Positions 60,573 through 64,000 of a DNA stretch of 64,000 nt are shown piece by piece. Origin of the DNA: SW-9-67-25 sp964471665 (GTDB lineage Archaea; Halobacteriota; Halobacteria; Halobacteriales; Haloarculaceae); the NCBI GenBank assembly GCA_964471665.1, contig CAYYHG010000001.1:11878-75877 (forward strand), in the 5' to 3' direction. How positions within the stretch are numbered: the first letter of the stretch is position 1; each line of letters begins with the position of its first letter. The translations under genes and the position numbers were made by a program. The notes below the pieces were generated by a model, which was not told the DNA's origin, did not search any database, and saw only the letters and a program-made list of their open reading frames with translations.

Positions 60573-61301
60573 ATGAGAGTTGCACGCGTCAGGACCGCAG
60601 ACGGGGTCCGCGAGGGCGAGTACAGCGACGGAACCGTCACGACGGCCGACGACACCTACGAGGTGGGCACCGACGCCGAGTTGCTCGCGCCCTGCAGGCC
60701 CGGGACGTTCTACTGTGTCGGGCGCAACTTCGCGGAGACGCTCGATCAGATGGACTACGACGTCCCCGAGGAGCCAGACTGGTTCCTGAAGCCCGCTGTC
60801 TCCCTCCACCACCCCGGCGACGCGATCGTCTACCCGCACTGGACGACGGAACTCACGTACGCCGGCGAACTCGCGGCCGTGATCGGCGAGGAGTGTACCG
60901 ACCTCGACGGTGAGCGCGAGGTCCGGGCGGCGCTGCGCGGGTGGACGATCCTCAACGACCTGGACGCGCTCGACCAGTCGGGCCGGACAGCCCGGAAGGC
61001 CTTCGACGGATCGGCCCCGCTGGGTCCCGTCGTCGAGACCGACCTGGATCCCCGGAGCGTCGAGATGGAGACACACGTCGCCGGAGAGAAACGCCAGGAC
61101 GCCACGACCGAACTGATGCTGTTCGACCCCTACGAGGTCGTGTCGTTTCTCTCCGAGCGGTACACGTTCCGGCCCGGCGACGTCGTCTCCTTCGGGAGTC
61201 CCGCCAATCCGGGACTGCTGGAACCGGGCGACGACATCGAAATCTGGTACGAGGGGATCGGGACACTGCGGAACACGGTGGTCGAGGCGGGGAACGCGTG
61301 A
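60573..61301 (+). CDS. Fumarylacetoacetate hydrolase-family protein
   Basis: A 242-residue FAH superfamily enzyme (hydrolase, decarboxylase or isomerase of beta-diketone acids). Family blocks: CVGRNFAETLDQ, WFLKPAVSLHHPGDAIVYP, ELTYAGELAAVIGEE (metal-binding E.E), DLDALDQSGRTARKAFDGSAPLGP and TFRPGDVVSFGSPANPGLLEPGDDIEIW. The substrate is undetermined. Its TGA stop is followed by a degraded repeat. It is divergent from the FAD oxidase and may share its regulation. Confidence 0.92.
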   Translation: MRVARVRTADGVREGEYSDGTVTTADDTYEVGTDAELLAPCRPGTFYCVGRNFAETLDQMDYDVPEEPDWFLKPAVSLHHPGDAIVYPHWTTELTYAGELAAVIGEECTDLDGEREVRAALRGWTILNDLDALDQSGRTARKAFDGSAPLGPVVETDLDPRSVEMETHVAGEKRQDATTELMLFDPYEVVSFLSERYTFRPGDVVSFGSPANPGLLEPGDDIEIWYEGIGTLRNTVVEAGNA

Positions 61302-61372
61302 TCCGGACTGCTGTAAACTGTGTCCCTGTCCGACCGCACGCAGTCTACCGGTCGACACAGTACGTGGGGAGG
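61302..61372. repeat. Degraded dispersed repeat (F family)
   Basis: CTGTGTCCCTGTCCGACCGC followed by ACGCAGTC also occurs, inverted and with few changes, at about 62303-62340. It starts directly after the FAH-family stop codon, but end repeats are unclear. Confidence 0.5.
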
Positions 61373-61382
61373 GACGAACTTC

Positions 61383-61388
61383 TATATG
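61383..61388 (+). promoter_or_regulatory. TATA box of the HAD hydrolase gene
   Basis: TATATG about 27 nt before the ATG at 61411. Confidence 0.55.
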
Positions 61389-61410
61389 CGGGGCCGCCGA
61401 GCACGCCGGT

Positions 61411-62100
61411 ATGACCGAGCCCTTCGACGCCGAGCGAGTCGAGGCAGTCATGTTCGACTCCTACGGGACACTCGTCGACACCGGTTCGGCGGCGCGAGTG
61501 CTGGACGGCGTCGTGGCCGATCCGGACGCCGTCGCTGCGGAGTGGCGCGAGAACGCCCTGTTTTACTCTGTCGTCGCCAACGATCTCGAGCAGTACCGCA
61601 CGTACTTCGACCTGCATCTGGATGGGCTCCGGGACGCACTTCGAGCCGACGGAACCGACGTCGACGACGACCAGCTCCGGGAGCTGAACGCGGTCTACCA
61701 CGACCTCGATCCGTTCCCCGATGTCGCTCCCGGGTTCGAGCGCCTGGCCGACGCGGGGTACCAGCCGTCGGTTTGCTCGAACGGCAACCCCGAGATGCTC
61801 GATTCCCTGGTGGAGTCAGCCGGGATCGAGAACGCGGTCGCACAACTGGTCAGCGCTCACGAGATTCGCACGCTCAAGCCCGCGCGGGAACTCTACGAAC
61901 ACGCGGCGTCGGAGATCGGCCATCCGCCGGCAGCACTCGTCCACGTCACGGGCCACTGGATGGACGTACAGGGCGCGATGAACGCCGGAATGCAGGGCGT
62001 GTACCTGGACCGCAGCGACGGTCAGTGGCCGTCGTTCGGCCCGGCGCCGACACTGACCGTCGAGTCACTCGAGACGCTCTGTGAGCACCTCGGGGTGTGA
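61411..62100 (+). CDS. HAD-superfamily hydrolase, haloacid dehalogenase type II-like
   Basis: A 229-residue HAD hydrolase. Motif I VMFDSYGTLVD holds the nucleophile Asp; motif II is SVCSNGN; motif III is the lysine in TLKPARELY; motif IV is a weakened VTGHWMDVQGA, where the usual double acidic pair is reduced to one Asp. The type II haloacid dehalogenase branch is suggested by SYGTL. Substrate unknown. Confidence 0.88.
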   Translation: MTEPFDAERVEAVMFDSYGTLVDTGSAARVLDGVVADPDAVAAEWRENALFYSVVANDLEQYRTYFDLHLDGLRDALRADGTDVDDDQLRELNAVYHDLDPFPDVAPGFERLADAGYQPSVCSNGNPEMLDSLVESAGIENAVAQLVSAHEIRTLKPARELYEHAASEIGHPPAALVHVTGHWMDVQGAMNAGMQGVYLDRSDGQWPSFGPAPTLTVESLETLCEHLGV

Positions 62101-62524
62101 CTTGCGGAACGCAGAAGCGAATCCTCCGCGCTTCTCGACTCCTGGTCTTGTATCGTGTGCGATGAGCGCGACTCGTGTTACATCCGGTCTCATGGTTGGG
62201 CCCGGGAGAGGCGAGTTTTTTCTACGTCTCTATCAGAGAAATTAATGTTTTTGCAGGAGGAAGTCACTATCATACGGATTTTGTACGTCATTTCTGTAGT
62301 GACCCCGCGACTGCGTGCGGTCGGACCGGGACACAGTTACGGCAATCTGTGTCAGTCCCGTCTCCTGTGATGGGTTGAGAGACATTCACACACAATAATA
62401 CACCCTAGTAGTGCGCAAGGAGTAATAATGCATTAAAGAATATTATCATTATAGTTCATAACATTTATTTACGCGGATCGAGTCCGACAGCGTGCAACGG
62501 CGCGGCAGATCGCGCACACCACAC
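62101..62524. other. 424-bp AT-rich intergenic region upstream of isocitrate lyase
   Basis: No gene is supported. It contains an inverted copy of the degraded F repeat (about 62303-62340), a hairpin GACACAG-10 nt-CTGTGTC (62330-62353), and a strongly AT-rich stretch 62390-62470 with a TATA-like TTTATTT at 62464-62470. The base composition is unlike the rest of the window. Confidence 0.7.
62464..62470 (+). promoter_or_regulatory. TATA-like box of the isocitrate lyase gene
   Basis: TTTATTT lies about 26 nt before an in-frame GTG at 62492 and about 58 nt before the ATG at 62525, so either the protein is longer or the transcript has a 33-nt leader. Confidence 0.55.
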
Positions 62525-63592
62525 ATGACACGAGGCGATTCAGACACTGACGAAGTCGCGAGTCGAGTCCGAGACACCGCACCCCACATCCGGGACGTGG
62601 ACAACCCGGCAGCCAGGGAGTTGCGGCGGAAGTTGAACCAGCAGGAGTTCGTGTTCGCGCCCGGCCTCTACCACGCGCTGGACGCGCGGCTGGCGGAGAT
62701 GGCGGGCCACGACGCTGTGTACATGTCCGGGTACTCGACCGTGCTCGGGCAGTTCGGCTATCCCGACCTGGAGATGGTGACGATGACCGAGATGGTCGAG
62801 AACGGCAAGCGCATCGCCGAGGCGACCGAACTGCCGGTGATCGCCGACGCGGACACGGGCTACGGCGGCGTCCACAACGTCCGCCGGGCGGTCCGGGAGT
62901 ACGAGAAAGCCGGCGTCGCCGCGGTCCACATCGAGGACCAGACCTCGCCAAAGCGGTGTGGCCACATCGCGGGCAAGCAGATCGTGCCCCGCGAGGAGGC
63001 CGAGGCCCGGTTCTCCGCGGCTGTCGACGCCAAGCAGTCCGAAGATACGATCATCATCGCGCGAACGGACGCCTACGGGTCGGCCAACGGCGACTGGGAG
63101 GAACACCTCGAGCGCGGCCGGATCTACGCCGACGCCGGCGTAGACCTCGTGTGGCCGGAGATGCCCGACCCCTCCCGCGAGGACGCCGTCAGGTACGCCG
63201 AGACCCTCCACGAGACCCACCCCGACGTGCAACTCGCCTTCAATTACTCCTCGAGTTTCGCCTGGAGCCAGGAGGAAGATCCGCTCACGTTCCAGGAACT
63301 GGGTGACCTGGGCTACAAGTACATCTTCATCACGCTCTTTGGCCTGCACTCGGGGGGCCACGCCGTCTACGAGGACTTCAAGAGCCTCGCCGAGAACGAC
63401 GAACGGGCGCAGTTCGACCTCGAACAGCGGTACCTGGACCACGAGACAGAGAGCCACCACGAACTCTCTTTCGTCCCGCGGTTCCAGGACATCGAGGCCG
63501 AGTTCGACCCGATGGCCCGGAAGCGCCAGGAGGAGTCCGCCGGCTTCACCGAAGAGGGCGAGGCTGTCATGACCAGCGAGAGCGACGACTGA
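62525..63592 (+). CDS. aceA: Isocitrate lyase
   Basis: Cleaves isocitrate to glyoxylate and succinate in the glyoxylate cycle. 355 residues; the active-site loop is KRCGH (in place of KKCGH), with ADADTGYG and FNYSSSFAW also conserved. The sequence closely follows haloarchaeal isocitrate lyase from memory. I prefer ATG 62525 because the extension from GTG 62492 is basic (QRRGRSR), unlike the acidic protein. No malate synthase gene lies in the window. The TGA stop doubles as the left repeat of a P2 element. Confidence 0.93.
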   Translation: MTRGDSDTDEVASRVRDTAPHIRDVDNPAARELRRKLNQQEFVFAPGLYHALDARLAEMAGHDAVYMSGYSTVLGQFGYPDLEMVTMTEMVENGKRIAEATELPVIADADTGYGGVHNVRRAVREYEKAGVAAVHIEDQTSPKRCGHIAGKQIVPREEAEARFSAAVDAKQSEDTIIIARTDAYGSANGDWEEHLERGRIYADAGVDLVWPEMPDPSREDAVRYAETLHETHPDVQLAFNYSSSFAWSQEEDPLTFQELGDLGYKYIFITLFGLHSGGHAVYEDFKSLAENDERAQFDLEQRYLDHETESHHELSFVPRFQDIEAEFDPMARKRQEESAGFTEEGEAVMTSESDD

Positions 63593-63672
63593 TAGTGATT
63601 GCTGTAAGCCATTCCCGGATCGACCGCAAGGGGCGACGCGGTCGAAACGGGAATTCGGTACAGCAATCACTG
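63593..63672. mobile_element. Palindromic mini-element, family P2, TGA-flanked
   Basis: Ends TAGTGATTGCTGTAA and TACAGCAATCACTG; TGA at 63590-63592 (the aceA stop) and 63673-63675. The inner CGACCGC/GCGGTCG stem is kept. Confidence 0.88.
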
Positions 63673-63730
63673 TGATACGGACTGCTGTCGTCGTTTTTCG
63701 GGTCGATCACATGCTGTCGGTGGCTTCTCA

Positions 63731-63808
63731 TACTGTCGGCTATGACTTCGTGAAGAGATTCGACACCCCGGGGTGCCGATACTACTCACGGGCTTATAGC
63801 CGACAGTA
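63731..63808. mobile_element. Palindromic mini-element, family P1, TCA-flanked
   Basis: Ends TACTGTCGGCTATGA and TTATAGCCGACAGTA; TCA at 63728-63730 and 63809-63811. Centre ACACCCCGGGGTGC pairs with different bases from other copies. 63673-63727 holds no gene that I can see. Confidence 0.88.
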
Positions 63809-63881
63809 TCACCTGCAGTACGAGAGAGGCGAGTTCGGAAGCGTTTTACTCCCCGGCAGGTATATTCTGGGTGCTACCATC

Positions 63882-63954
63882 GGGCCGGTAGGGTAGCTTG
63901 GTATCCTTCGGCCTTCGGGTGGCCGTAACCGCAGTTCAAATCTGCGCCGGCCCA
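63882..63954 (+). tRNA. tRNA-Pro (anticodon CGG)
   Basis: 73 nt. Acceptor GGGCCGG/CCGGCCC, anticodon stem CGGCC/GGCCG closing TTCGGGT, T arm CGCAG-TTCAAAT-CTGCG. Reads CCG. No intron. A short T-rich stretch follows. Confidence 0.92.
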
Positions 63955-64000
63955 CTTCTGTTTGCGGGTACTGAAGATTCACAAGACGGCAGTACGTCGT

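Noticed and set aside
1..64000. Prophage, replication origin, or full insertion sequence with transposase.
   Set aside because: No integrase, transposase, capsid, orc1/cdc6 gene or origin-repeat cluster was recognised in the window.

Overview
The window is chromosomal DNA of a halophilic archaeon (class Halobacteria). The signs are high GC, very acidic predicted proteins, archaeal-type genes (GHMP-type shikimate kinase, aIF1A, Rio2 kinase, Lhr helicase, diphthamide synthesis, sensory rhodopsin), twin-arginine lipoproteins, a tRNA-Gln with an intron at the canonical position, and TATA-like boxes 26-31 nt before start codons with no ribosome binding site (leaderless transcripts). The gene set would fit a Haloarcula-like lineage, but I cannot fix the genus.

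Layout. 0-6 kb: secreted beta-propeller lipoprotein, probable gluconate dehydratase, polyprenyl diphosphate synthase, shikimate kinase with chorismate mutase, aIF1A. 6-15 kb: CapA-like protein, phototaxis pair HtrI/sensory rhodopsin I, Lhr helicase, CBS protein, large unknown membrane protein. 15.2-19.4 kb: a four-gene cassette of a metallopeptidase/vWA protein, a MoxR-type AAA ATPase and two unknowns. 19.4-24.6 kb: branched-chain amino-acid-type ABC transporter with fused permeases. 24.6-33.8 kb: SDR, thiM, PrsW, tRNA-Gln, Rio2, several decayed genes, and a high density of small palindromic elements. 33.8-46 kb: 2-oxoacid dehydrogenase E1, NAT, lipid and sugar-type genes (CDP-alcohol transferase, two Gfo/Idh oxidoreductases, one fused to an aldo/keto reductase, a dehydrogenase, glycosyltransferase, methyltransferase). 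46-64 kb: Usp, CoA-transferase with DRE-TIM lyase, antiporter, FolC-FolP fusion, Dph6, small regulators, UvrD-like helicase, FAD oxidase divergent from a FAH-family hydrolase, HAD hydrolase, isocitrate lyase, tRNA-Pro.

The most unusual content is not a protein. At least 15 short (about 75-81 bp) palindromic elements lie between genes and fall into at least three sequence families. The better preserved copies are flanked by 3-bp direct repeats of the form TNA (TGA, TCA, TTA). In six cases the duplicated TGA/TCA is the stop codon of the adjacent gene. In three other cases the element end plus its TTA forms a TATA box 28-31 nt upstream of a start codon. Central hairpins keep pairing through compensatory changes. 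One unrelated element, flanked by TA, interrupts a decayed S9 peptidase gene, and removing it restores the frame. A second recurrent pattern is a short upstream ORF ending in a GTGA overlap with a GTG-started gene (three cases).

All names are read from sequence by recognition of family motifs; no database search was run.
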